Shown here piece by piece: positions 7,044 through 14,122 of a stretch of 16,229 nt of DNA. The translations under genes and the position numbers were made by a program. Under the pieces are notes generated by a model. That model did not search any database. It was given only the letters and a program-made list of their open reading frames with translations, and was not told the origin of the DNA. Each line of letters opens with the position of its first letter. Position 1 is the first letter of the stretch. The stretch comes from JAZRUY01 sp045598845 (GTDB lineage: Bacteria; Verrucomicrobiota; Lentisphaeria; Victivallales; Victivallaceae), in NCBI GenBank assembly GCA_045598845.1, contig JAZRUY010000016.1, forward strand, positions 1 through 16,229, read 5' to 3'.

Positions 7044-7964
7044 TCATTTCTGAAACAACGCTTCCGCATATAATACCGGATCAAAAGTCTGCAAATCTTC
7101 CGGTTGCTCCCCCAATCCAATGAAGAAAGTAGGCAAATTGAACTCTTTGTTGAGCGCTACGCACATGCCGCCGCGCCCGGTGCCGTCAAGTTTAGTCAAA
7201 ATCAATCCGGTGATTGCGGCTGCTTTGGAAAACTCCCTTGCCTGTATCAGTACATTGGCTCCCAGACTTGCGTCTACGGTGAGCCAGATTTCATGCGGGG
7301 CATCCGGGCAGACTTTTCCGATAATTCGTCTGATTTTTGCCAATTCATCCATAAGTTCACGCTGATTCTGCTGTCTGCCTGCTGTATCAATAAGCAATAT
7401 ATCCGTATGCCTGGCGATAGCCGCGCTGACGGCATCATACGCTACACTGGCCGGATCGGCGCCATGTTTGCTTGAAATAACAGGAACTCCGGCTTTTTCC
7501 CCCCATAACTTTAATTGTTCAGTCGCCGCCGCCCTGAATGTATCGCAGGCTGCGAGCATTACGTTTTTACCTTCCGCTTTCCAGCGCGATGCTAATTTCC
7601 CGATGGTTGTTGTTTTGCCGGAACCGTTTACTCCTACCATCAGAATAATAGTCGGGATGCCTTGCCGGGCAAAATTTATTTCCCGCCGATTACGGTTTAA
7701 TATCTGCACGACCGCTTCTGAGACACACTGGCGTAAATCAGCATCCGTAGTGATTTTGCCTCGGTCGTAACGGTCTTTTATTTCCGCAACGATTCCAAGC
7801 GAGGCTGCTACGCCGAAATCAGCGGAAATCAGCGTTTCTTCCAAGTTGTCAAACGCATTCCGGTCGTGCGCTTTTACGGCTCCGAACATTCCGGATAGTC
7901 CGCGCATGACTTTTATGGCGCTTTTTTCCAGACCTTTCTTGAAAATAGAAAAAATCGAACTCAT
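7044..7964 (-). CDS. ftsY: Signal recognition particle receptor FtsY
   Basis: FtsY is the SRP-receptor GTPase that docks ribosome-nascent-chain-SRP complexes at the inner membrane. The 306 residues comprise a short N-terminal amphipathic helix (MSSIFSIFKKGLEKS), the helical N domain (to about 98) and the GTPase (NG) domain. G1 is GVNGSGKTTT at 111-120, the DTFRAAA element is at 141-147, G3 DTAGR at 193-197 and G4 TKLDGTGRGG at 257-266. The sequence DTFRAAA and the TKLDG context distinguish FtsY from Ffh, and there is no C-terminal M domain. The long acidic A domain found in E. coli is absent, as in many bacteria, so membrane binding must rest on the N-terminal helix. The ATG overlaps the nusB stop in a TAATG junction, indicating translational coupling. 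Confidence 0.95.
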   Translation of the reverse strand: MSSIFSIFKKGLEKSAIKVMRGLSGMFGAVKAHDRNAFDNLEETLISADFGVAASLGIVAEIKDRYDRGKITTDADLRQCVSEAVVQILNRNRREINFARQGIPTIILMVGVNGSGKTTTIGKLASRWKAEGKNVMLAACDTFRAAATEQLKLWGEKAGVPVISSKHGADPASVAYDAVSAAIARHTDILLIDTAGRQQNQRELMDELAKIRRIIGKVCPDAPHEIWLTVDASLGANVLIQAREFSKAAAITGLILTKLDGTGRGGMCVALNKEFNLPTFFIGLGEQPEDLQTFDPVLYAEALFQK

Positions 7965-8704
7965 TATGTAGTCTTTGGTTTCCTGCTGCCGGCCGTGCGG
8001 TGTGTACTACGGAATTTATTTTGCTTTTTTACTGATTTATACCGGCTTTTTTTGCCGGATGTTTTTGCGGGTTGCCGGTGTTTTTTTACGGTATTTCCAG
8101 TGCTTTTAATGTCTGCTATCCCGGATGCTGATGAGATTGATTGCGGCAGTATGTCCGGCAATTTGCATTCTTCTTTTTCAGATTGTCCTTCCGGTATGCC
8201 TTTGGAGCGCGGGTCGCGGCGTAGCGTGTTCTTTACCGCATTCAAAACCCCGTTGATGAAATTGCCGGATTCGTCACCGGAAAAATCTCTTGCTATTTCC
8301 ACCGCTTCATTGATACTCACTACCGGAGGTGTATCGGCTTCGGTAAGCATTTCCGCAATCGCGATACGCATGATATTGAGATCTACTTGAGAAATCCTCT
8401 CTATTCCCCAATTGCTGGTACGAGCCATAATGGTTTTGTCGATATGCTCCTGGTTGAGCGCTACCGCCGTAATCAGTTTTTCAGCGTATTTTACCGTTCT
8501 TTTGCCGTCATGATTATTATTCAGCCCGTGCTCGCCCTTGAGCAGTTCGCAATCAACGGCGAATTCGCCTAAATCCGGCAACGCTTCCAGCAGACCGCAT
8601 TTGTACAGATACTGCATTGCCAGTTCTCTGGCGACCCGCTTATACATTGTATGCGGTAAATTCAGGCAGCTCGGAGAATCGGTGTGTCCGGCATTGTTTT
8701 CCAC
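7964..8704 (-). CDS. nusB: Transcription antitermination factor NusB with a long basic C-terminal tail
   Basis: NusB, with NusE (ribosomal protein uS10), binds boxA RNA and supports antitermination and maturation of rRNA transcripts. The NusB fold covers about residues 20-163, opening with YKRVARELAMQYLY. The C-terminal signature includes RISQVDLNIMRIAIAEML, VVSINEAVEIARDFS, and FINGVLNAV. About 83 extra residues (164-246) follow, and 207-245 are rich in Lys and Arg (VKKHRQPAKTSGKKSR and similar), with low complexity and probable disorder. The start is uncertain: GTG 8704, used here, is one base after the ribH stop and would be coupled. ATG 8647 would give 227 aa and begins right at the conserved fold, but has no visible ribosome site. 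The gene pair ribH-nusB is common in bacteria. The identification as NusB is firm; the role of the tail is unknown. Confidence 0.92.
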   Translation of the reverse strand: MENNAGHTDSPSCLNLPHTMYKRVARELAMQYLYKCGLLEALPDLGEFAVDCELLKGEHGLNNNHDGKRTVKYAEKLITAVALNQEHIDKTIMARTSNWGIERISQVDLNIMRIAIAEMLTEADTPPVVSINEAVEIARDFSGDESGNFINGVLNAVKNTLRRDPRSKGIPEGQSEKEECKLPDILPQSISSASGIADIKSTGNTVKKHRQPAKTSGKKSRYKSVKKQNKFRSTHRTAGSRKPKTT

Positions 8705-8705
8705 T

Positions 8706-9185
8706 TTATCCGATTACCTTTGTAAGATTGGCCATTTCAATCGCCGCCGCTGCGGCATCCGCCCCCTTGTTGCCGGATTTGCATCCGCTGCGTTCTATCG
8801 CCTGTTCCAGATCGTTTGCAGTTACGATTCCGAAAGTTACCGGCACTCCGCTTTCCAAACTGAGCTGCGCCAAAGATTTGGCGACTTCGCTGTTTATGTA
8901 TCCTGCGTGCGGTGTCGCTCCCTGTATTACCACTCCCAGCGCAATTACAGCATCGTATTTACCGGTCGCAATCAACTTTTTCGCTGCAAACGGTATTTCA
9001 TAGGCGCCGGGAACATAGGCGACGGTTATGTTTTCCGCCTCTCCGCCGTGTCTTACAACGGTATCAATAGCGCCGTCCAACAGTTTACTGACAAAAAAAT
9101 CATTAAAACGCGAGCATACGGCGGCGAATTTCAATCCGGCCGCATTGAGATTTCCCTCGAGTACTGTACCGCAATTTCTGTTCAT
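8706..9185 (-). CDS. ribH: 6,7-dimethyl-8-ribityllumazine synthase RibH
   Basis: RibH condenses 5-amino-6-ribitylaminouracil with 3,4-dihydroxy-2-butanone 4-phosphate to give the lumazine substrate of riboflavin synthase. The protein has 159 residues, normal for the family, which usually forms pentamers or 60-mer shells. The motifs are SRFNDFF (25-31), the phosphate- and substrate-binding PGAYEIPFA (59-67), GVVIQGATPHAGYI (about 84-97, with the catalytic His) and the C-terminal GNKGADAA. The usual aromatic after GATPH is replaced by Ala (HAGY rather than HFDY). AAGGAG is well placed upstream of the ATG. The gene lies 32 bp after pheT and one base before the nusB start, as part of the long - strand operon. 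Confidence 0.95.
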   Translation of the reverse strand: MNRNCGTVLEGNLNAAGLKFAAVCSRFNDFFVSKLLDGAIDTVVRHGGEAENITVAYVPGAYEIPFAAKKLIATGKYDAVIALGVVIQGATPHAGYINSEVAKSLAQLSLESGVPVTFGIVTANDLEQAIERSGCKSGNKGADAAAAAIEMANLTKVIG

Positions 9186-9217
9186 AAAGGTTCTCCTTCT
9201 GTTAAATGATGTGTCTC

Positions 9218-11617
9218 TCAGCGTAATTCAACTTTCAGAACATCTGCCATTTTCTGTCTCAGTTGATCTATTCTCGCATTGATTTCCGCATCTTTGAGAG
9301 TACGTTCCTGATTACGGAAAGACAATGTGTAGGCCAGTGACTTTTTTCCGGCATTTTTCAGACGATCATCCGCGAATACATCGAATAACTGTACGGATTC
9401 AAGATCCTGCAATTTCGCTTTGAAAATAAAATCGGTAATATCGGCATGACTGAGCGATGCCGGAGCGATGAACGCAATATCTCTGCTGGTGGCTGGAAAC
9501 GCTCCGAACGGACGATAATAGCCGCATCCGCGGTCGCAACTCATCAGCAAATCGGCATCAAGCTGGGCAACCAGCACCTGACAGACAGTCCGCCACGGTT
9601 TACTGAATTTACGGTTCAGCAAACCCAGCATACCGGCCGGCTTGCCTTCCACAATCAACTCAACCGCCATCCCGGGTTCGAAACGGCTATCGTCTTTGTT
9701 CTTAAAAGCATATCTGGTTATGTTCAGCTTGCTCAACAAAGCCTCCACCGCTCCCTTTAAATCGAAGAAATCATAATCCTGCTTCAAATCATCGCCGTAG
9801 AGTTCTCCATGGCGCTTCCCTGACAACATAAGGCATAGTTCCTGCCGTTCTTCAGGGAATTTTTTCTGATTTTTGCAGAAAACATTGCCTACTTCAAACA
9901 ACCGGAAAGACAGATTGCGTCTGGCTATGTTGCGTTCCGCCGAATTCAGCATCTCTCCCAACAACCCCGGCCGCAGAACCGATAGTTCCTGACTGATAGG
10001 ATTGGTCAGTTTGAACAAATCATCTTTTTCAAAACGGCTGTCGGCAAGCGCGGAATTAACACTTACCATGCTGTAGTGCATGCATTCGTAGAAACCAAGG
10101 TCGATTATCCGGTCACGGAGCTGCTGCAGTTTCCAATAGGCATCGTTGCGTATTGAATCACATACGACGGCTTTTACCGGAACTTCCGGTATTGCGTCCA
10201 GCCCCGCTATACGCGCCACTTCTTCCGCCAAATCGGCTTCGCGTGACAGATCAAGCCGGAACAACGGAACCGTGACTTTGCATCCGGTATCGCTTTCATC
10301 GGAAACAGTCAGCCCCAGCGCTTTGAATATTTCCGAGATACGCAGTCCTGAAACCGGAATTCCTGTTAAGGAACGGATCTTTTCGTAACGGCATTGAATG
10401 ATTTTTTCTTCCGGACGCCCTGCGTTTACTTCAGCCGGAGAGCAGGCAGGTACTCCCCCGGCGGTTTCCAGAATGAGCTGCAACGCCCGGTCAGCGGCGA
10501 TTGCCGCCATATCATAATCAACTCCGCGTTCATAGCGGTAACTTGAATCGGAAGAAATCCCCAGCTCACGCGATGTGGAGCGTATGCATGAGGTATTGAA
10601 AACTGCGCACTCCAGCAGAATATCGCATGTATGTTCTCCGATGCACGAATCCGCACCGCCCATTATTCCGGCCAATGCGACCGGTTTATCTTCATCGGCT
10701 ATTACCAGATGCCGTTCGGATAATTCAACCGTTTTCCCGTCCAGCAAGGTTATTTTTTCATTCTTTTTCGCCCGCCTTACAACAACTTTGCCGCCTTTGA
10801 GTAAATTCAAATCGAAAGCGTGCATCGGCTGTCCGAGTTCCATGAGTACGAAATTCGTCACGTCCACGATATTGTTTATCGGGCGCAACCCCACGGACAG
10901 CAACCGCTTTTTCAGCCACTCGGGACTTTCCAGGACTTTTACGCCGCGTATTATCCGGGCGATATATCTTGGGCATAATTCAGGAGTTTCCACTGTAACC
11001 AATCCGTCCGGCGGCGGAATTTGGCATGCCGGAACATTGATTGCCGGCAATTTAGCCTGTTTACCGAGCAGACAGGCCACATCTCTGGCGATGCCGTAAT
11101 GCGATAACCAGTCCGGACGGTTAGGGGTTACTTCAACTTCGATACAGACATCGTTGCCGCACAGTTTCCCGACGGATACACCTGCAGGAGTATCATCAGG
11201 AAATATCATTAATCCGGAATTGTCTTCCGATACCCCGATTTCTTTTCCGGAACACATCATTCCGTACGATTCAATCCCGCGCAGTTTGGATTTTTTGATT
11301 TTGAAGTCGCCTTCCGGCGTCTTGAAAACCGTTCCGATGGTTGCAACCGGGACGGTTTTCCCGGCATCGCAGTTCGGAGCACCGCATACAATCTGTAACT
11401 GCTCCGTTCCGATATCCACTCTGCATACCGACATATGATCTGAATCCGGGTGTTTTTCCCGACAGAGTATTTTCCCGGTAACGACTCCGTCCGGTACGCT
11501 TCCAGCCGCGGTCAAAGATTCGACTTCTATGCCGGCCATGGTGATTTTTTTGCATAACTCATCCAGCGGACAGTCCACATCAACATATTCGGAAAGCCAG
11601 TTTTGCGATATATTCAT
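9218..11617 (-). CDS. pheT: Phenylalanyl-tRNA synthetase beta subunit
   Basis: PheT forms the alpha2-beta2 phenylalanyl-tRNA synthetase with PheS; the beta chain binds tRNA and edits Tyr-tRNA(Phe). The 799-residue length is standard. In order one sees the N-terminal MNISQNWLSEYVDVD segment, and the EMAP-like tRNA-binding OB domain at about 43-148 (HPDSDHMSVC, IVCGAPN, ESYGMMCSGKE). The B3/B4 editing region at about 210-370 contains NNIVDVTNFVLMELGQPMHAFD and IMGG. Next comes the B5 domain (SLTGIPVSGLRISEIFKALG, then DLAEEVARIAGLDAIP), the catalytic-like core with the LRPGLLGEML segment, and the C-terminal anticodon-binding FDX-ACB domain from about 705 (FPATSRDIAFI to KVELR). AAGGA precedes the ATG, 22 bp after the pheS stop. 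Confidence 0.96.
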   Translation of the reverse strand: MNISQNWLSEYVDVDCPLDELCKKITMAGIEVESLTAAGSVPDGVVTGKILCREKHPDSDHMSVCRVDIGTEQLQIVCGAPNCDAGKTVPVATIGTVFKTPEGDFKIKKSKLRGIESYGMMCSGKEIGVSEDNSGLMIFPDDTPAGVSVGKLCGNDVCIEVEVTPNRPDWLSHYGIARDVACLLGKQAKLPAINVPACQIPPPDGLVTVETPELCPRYIARIIRGVKVLESPEWLKKRLLSVGLRPINNIVDVTNFVLMELGQPMHAFDLNLLKGGKVVVRRAKKNEKITLLDGKTVELSERHLVIADEDKPVALAGIMGGADSCIGEHTCDILLECAVFNTSCIRSTSRELGISSDSSYRYERGVDYDMAAIAADRALQLILETAGGVPACSPAEVNAGRPEEKIIQCRYEKIRSLTGIPVSGLRISEIFKALGLTVSDESDTGCKVTVPLFRLDLSREADLAEEVARIAGLDAIPEVPVKAVVCDSIRNDAYWKLQQLRDRIIDLGFYECMHYSMVSVNSALADSRFEKDDLFKLTNPISQELSVLRPGLLGEMLNSAERNIARRNLSFRLFEVGNVFCKNQKKFPEERQELCLMLSGKRHGELYGDDLKQDYDFFDLKGAVEALLSKLNITRYAFKNKDDSRFEPGMAVELIVEGKPAGMLGLLNRKFSKPWRTVCQVLVAQLDADLLMSCDRGCGYYRPFGAFPATSRDIAFIAPASLSHADITDFIFKAKLQDLESVQLFDVFADDRLKNAGKKSLAYTLSFRNQERTLKDAEINARIDQLRQKMADVLKVELR

Positions 11618-11639
11618 AAGAGTTTATCCTTCGGAGATG

Positions 11640-12662
11640 TCAGTTAAACTGTTCCAAAAAACGCACATCGTTTTCGTATAACAATCTCAAATCAGGTATG
11701 CGGTAACGCAGCATTGCCAACCGTTCTATTCCCAGACCGAAAGCGAATCCGCTCCATATTTCAGGATCATATCCTACATTTTTCAGTACAGCCGGATCCA
11801 CCATGCCGGCTCCGGCTATTTCAATCCATCCGGAATGTTTGCATACCGGGCATCCTTTGCCGCCGCACATTATACAGGAAAAATCATATTCCACCGACGG
11901 TTCGGTAAACGGGAAAAAATGCGGTCTGAGCCGTATTCTGACTTTCGGACCGTACATTTCCGTGGCGAAAGAGCGTAATACACTTTTCAAATCGGCCATT
12001 GACACACCGCGGTCTATATAGAGTCCCTCTATTTGATGGAAGTTCATTCCATGGGTAGCATCGGGAGTATCGCGCCGGAAAACCCGGCCTGGAGCAACGA
12101 TGCGCACCGGCGGTTCATGTGATTCCATAACCCGGATTTGCACCGGACTGGTCTGGGTGCGTAAAATTCTTCCGTCATCAAAATAAAAGGTATCCTGCGG
12201 ATCACGCGACGGATGATCCTGCGGAGTATTCAGCGCATCGAAATTGTGAAAGATGTCTTCCAGTTCGGGGCCAGCGGCGACTATGAAACCCATCCTTCTG
12301 AACAGTGCCGCGCATTCATCCGCGACAATGGTTACCGGATGCTTGTGCCCGCATTTCCAGCGCCTTCCCGGCATGGACAAATCGATTTTTTCATTTTTCT
12401 CTTCGGCACCGTTGTTCATACGGGCAGATGCCTCTTCAATGAATTTCTGGATTTTCGTGCGTGCATCGGAGAATTTTATGCCGGTTTCCCTGCGTTCATC
12501 CGCTGGAACGGATCCCATTTCTTTGGATAAAGCCGGCAGTAAACCGTTCCGTCCCAAATAAGTTATGCGCACCGCTTCTATATCTGCGGCATTGGCCGCC
12601 TGACGGCATTTCTCATCGGCATCCTTCGTCGCCGCGTCAAGTTTAGCAATAATAGAGTTCAT
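11640..12662 (-). CDS. pheS: Phenylalanyl-tRNA synthetase alpha subunit
   Basis: PheS carries the class II catalytic site that activates phenylalanine and charges tRNA(Phe). The 340-residue chain has the N-terminal coiled-coil region (about 1-95) that contacts tRNA. The catalytic core follows, with motif 2 (GRVFRRDTPDATHGMNFHQI, EGLYID), a Cys-rich loop (CIMCGGKGCPVCKHSGW), the WIEIAGAGMVDP segment and motif 3 (GFAFGLGIERLAML). The length and all motifs are typical of the bacterial alpha chain. The ATG at 12662 is preceded by an AAGG-type ribosome site, which is itself part of a tandem 10-bp duplication. It is the first gene after the rplT terminator and so probably heads the long operon, but I could not identify a strong promoter in the 90 bp available. 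Confidence 0.96.
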   Translation of the reverse strand: MNSIIAKLDAATKDADEKCRQAANAADIEAVRITYLGRNGLLPALSKEMGSVPADERRETGIKFSDARTKIQKFIEEASARMNNGAEEKNEKIDLSMPGRRWKCGHKHPVTIVADECAALFRRMGFIVAAGPELEDIFHNFDALNTPQDHPSRDPQDTFYFDDGRILRTQTSPVQIRVMESHEPPVRIVAPGRVFRRDTPDATHGMNFHQIEGLYIDRGVSMADLKSVLRSFATEMYGPKVRIRLRPHFFPFTEPSVEYDFSCIMCGGKGCPVCKHSGWIEIAGAGMVDPAVLKNVGYDPEIWSGFAFGLGIERLAMLRYRIPDLRLLYENDVRFLEQFN

Positions 12663-12666
12663 GAGT

Positions 12667-12686
12667 ATTATGCCTTATTATGCCTT
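12667..12686 (-). repeat. Perfect tandem 10-bp duplication in the pheS leader
   Basis: ATTATGCCTT is repeated twice without spacing. On the - strand this reads AAGGCATAAT twice, just before the pheS ATG at 12662. The copy next to the gene supplies the likely ribosome site (AAGG, about 10 bases from the ATG). Each copy also contains CATAAT, which resembles a -10 hexamer, so the element could affect translation or transcription start. Confidence 0.7.
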
Positions 12687-12750
12687 TGTATACTGTTGCG
12701 GAAATACTTTTTCGGCATTCCCTGCGCTTTTTTATTTCCCCGCTTAACTT

Positions 12751-12800
12751 AAATAAAAAACAGCCTGAAACGGCGGCGGAAAAGCCACATTTCAAGCTGT
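12751..12800 (-). terminator. Intrinsic terminator after rplT
   Basis: On the - strand, ACAGCTTGAAA (complement of 12790-12800) pairs with TTTCAGGCTGT (complement of 12760-12770), giving an 11-bp stem with a single G-T wobble. The 19-nt GC-rich loop contains GGC and GCC segments that could add pairs. TTTTTTATTT follows immediately. It lies 20-70 bases beyond the rplT stop and separates the thrS-infC-rpmI-rplT unit from pheST. Some readthrough is possible. Confidence 0.85.
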
Positions 12801-12819
12801 AGGCTCAAAACAACTGAGT

Positions 12820-13170
12820 TCAGGCTTGGGTGACTTTTTCCACCAAAGCTTTAAATTCAGCCGGCTCTGTAACAGCCAAATCCGCAAGAACTTTGCGGTT
12901 TAACTCAATATTGGCTTTTTTGAGACCGTTTATAAACTGACTGTAGTTGACATTCAGCGAACGGCACGCCGCATTGATACGAACGATCCACAACGCGCGG
13001 AACTGCTGCTTTTTCTGCTTGCGTCCTTTGTATGAATGTACCTCGGCATGATCAACCGCATCGTAAACGGTGCGGATATTTTTACTGGCATTGCCGTAAA
13101 AACCCTTGGCACGCTCCAAAACACGCTTGCGGCGTTTACGCGACGGAACAGCGAAAGTTACTCTTGACAT
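12820..13170 (-). CDS. rplT: 50S ribosomal protein bL20
   Basis: bL20 is an early assembly protein of the large subunit that binds 23S rRNA. The protein has 116 residues with the family features. A long basic N-terminal extension (RKRRKRVLERAKGFYG, SKNIRTVYDAV) leads into a globular RNA-binding C-terminal domain (FRALWIVRINAACR, NYSQFINGLKKANIELNRKVLADLA). GGAGG is well placed before the ATG, 22 bp after the rpmI stop. In E. coli and Bacillus, L20 also acts as the translational repressor of its own operon; a hairpin between infC and rpmI here is a candidate target. An intrinsic terminator follows. Confidence 0.97.
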   Translation of the reverse strand: MSRVTFAVPSRKRRKRVLERAKGFYGNASKNIRTVYDAVDHAEVHSYKGRKQKKQQFRALWIVRINAACRSLNVNYSQFINGLKKANIELNRKVLADLAVTEPAEFKALVEKVTQA

Positions 13171-13192
13171 CTTTTATCCTCCGTCCTATTGA

Positions 13193-13393
13193 TTACAGAC
13201 CATACGGCAGCGCGGCCTTGATGCGCTTGTTTTCGCTCGGAGCGACAGCTCCGTCCTGACGGAGACGACGGCGACGCTTGGCATTCTTTGTAGACATAAG
13301 ATGACGGGCACCCGCCTTGTTGTGGCGGAACTTTCCGCTGCCGGTTTGTTTCAACCGTTTGGCAGCGCATTTTCTGGTCTTTAACTTCGGCAT
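13193..13393 (-). CDS. rpmI: 50S ribosomal protein bL35
   Basis: bL35 is a small basic large-subunit protein. The 66-residue sequence has the typical start MPKLKTRKCAAKRLKQTGSG, the HNKAGARHLM segment and a Lys/Arg-rich middle (KNAKRRRRLRQ). It ends in an IKAALPYGL tail, matching the family length and pattern. GGAAGG lies 7-12 bases upstream of the ATG. It sits in the classic infC-rpmI-rplT order, preceded by a 76-bp gap with a hairpin. Confidence 0.97.
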   Translation of the reverse strand: MPKLKTRKCAAKRLKQTGSGKFRHNKAGARHLMSTKNAKRRRRLRQDGAVAPSENKRIKAALPYGL

Positions 13394-13435
13394 TGTTACT
13401 ACCTTCCTTGCATTAAAAGGTTGATTTATATTCCG

Positions 13436-13456
13436 AGCCGGTCAATGCCACCGGCT
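13436..13456 (-). promoter_or_regulatory. Perfect intercistronic hairpin between infC and rpmI
   Basis: AGCCGGT and ACCGGCT form a perfect 7-bp stem around a 7-nt loop (GGCATTG on the - strand), within the 76-bp infC-rpmI gap. The T-run expected of a terminator is missing, and AATATAAATC follows. In E. coli, L20 represses rpmI-rplT by binding structured RNA in this part of the operon, so this may be an analogous site or an RNA-processing hairpin. That role is inferred from position only. Confidence 0.5.
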
Positions 13457-13469
13457 GCGGTGTACTTTG

Positions 13470-14048
13470 TCACTTCTCTTTATCCGTATTACCGGTTTCC
13501 GCGGCCTTGGATTGCTCTGCAGCCAGTTTCATCGCTTTCGCTACACTCGGTTTCAGAGAGAAGTTGACCGATAAATTTCTTCCCAGCATTTTCGGCGTTC
13601 CGTCCGGATCAGCCAGCTCCCGCAGCGAGTCAGTGATTTTTACCATTAAATCGCCGGCGAATTCCTGATGAGCCATTTCACGGCCGCGCAAAACTATCGT
13701 GACTTTTAATTTACTTCCGTTTTCCAAAAAGTCAATGGCATGCTTTAGTTTTGTCTCGTAATCATGCTGATCGATATTGATGTGGAATTTTACTTCCTTG
13801 ACCTTTTTGGCTGCCGCATTCCGCTTTTGGGATTTTTGATTTTTCTTTTGCTCGTAACGCAGTTTGCCGAAATCCATGATGCGCACTACCGGCGGGGTGG
13901 ACTGCTCCGACACTATTACCAGATCCAACCCGGCCTGATTGGCCAACTCGCGCGCTTTGGCAAGCGGAACCACATTCAACTGTTCCCCGTCCGCTCCGAT
14001 AAGGCGGACTGAAAATGCGGTGAACGTGCGGTCATTCGGTTTTAGCAA
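13470..14048 (-). CDS. infC: Translation initiation factor IF-3
   Basis: IF-3 binds the 30S subunit, prevents premature 50S joining and checks start-codon and initiator-tRNA pairing. The 192-residue frame shows the N-terminal domain (FSVRLIGADGEQL, KARELANQAGLDLVIV, PVVRIMDFGKLRYEQKK) and a lysine-rich linker (KSQKRNAAAKKVKEV). The C-terminal domain follows (KFHINIDQHDYETKLKHAID, LENGSKLKVTIVLRGREMAH, then MLGRNLSVNFSLKP), plus a short charged tail. No ATG exists in frame upstream of the conserved region. I used TTG 14048; the in-frame stop is 36 bases upstream of it. A GGGGG run lies about 15 bases before this TTG but only 6 bases before an in-frame ATC at 14057, which may be the true start. 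E. coli infC uses the similarly rare AUU for autoregulation. Confidence 0.93.
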   Translation of the reverse strand: MLKPNDRTFTAFSVRLIGADGEQLNVVPLAKARELANQAGLDLVIVSEQSTPPVVRIMDFGKLRYEQKKNQKSQKRNAAAKKVKEVKFHINIDQHDYETKLKHAIDFLENGSKLKVTIVLRGREMAHQEFAGDLMVKITDSLRELADPDGTPKMLGRNLSVNFSLKPSVAKAMKLAAEQSKAAETGNTDKEK

Positions 14049-14122
14049 CTTAGCGATAGCATACCCCCGTTTATGTATTAAGTTTTACGACACTGCAACA
14101 GCGGTGTTCTACATAAGATAGC

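Noticed and set aside
7028..7120. N-terminal extension of RibD overlapping the end of ftsY
   Set aside because: The extra 31 residues do not resemble RibD, and ATG 7027 begins just before the conserved deaminase region.
6423..7123. Long + strand open frames opposite ribD, and similar ones opposite murJ and ribE
   Set aside because: They are mirror frames of strongly coding - strand genes, show no family features, and arise from codon bias.
14071..14110. Weak hairpin between thrS and infC as a terminator
   Set aside because: The stem is short with a mismatch (ACACCGC/GCAGTGT) and lacks a T-run, so it does not support termination.
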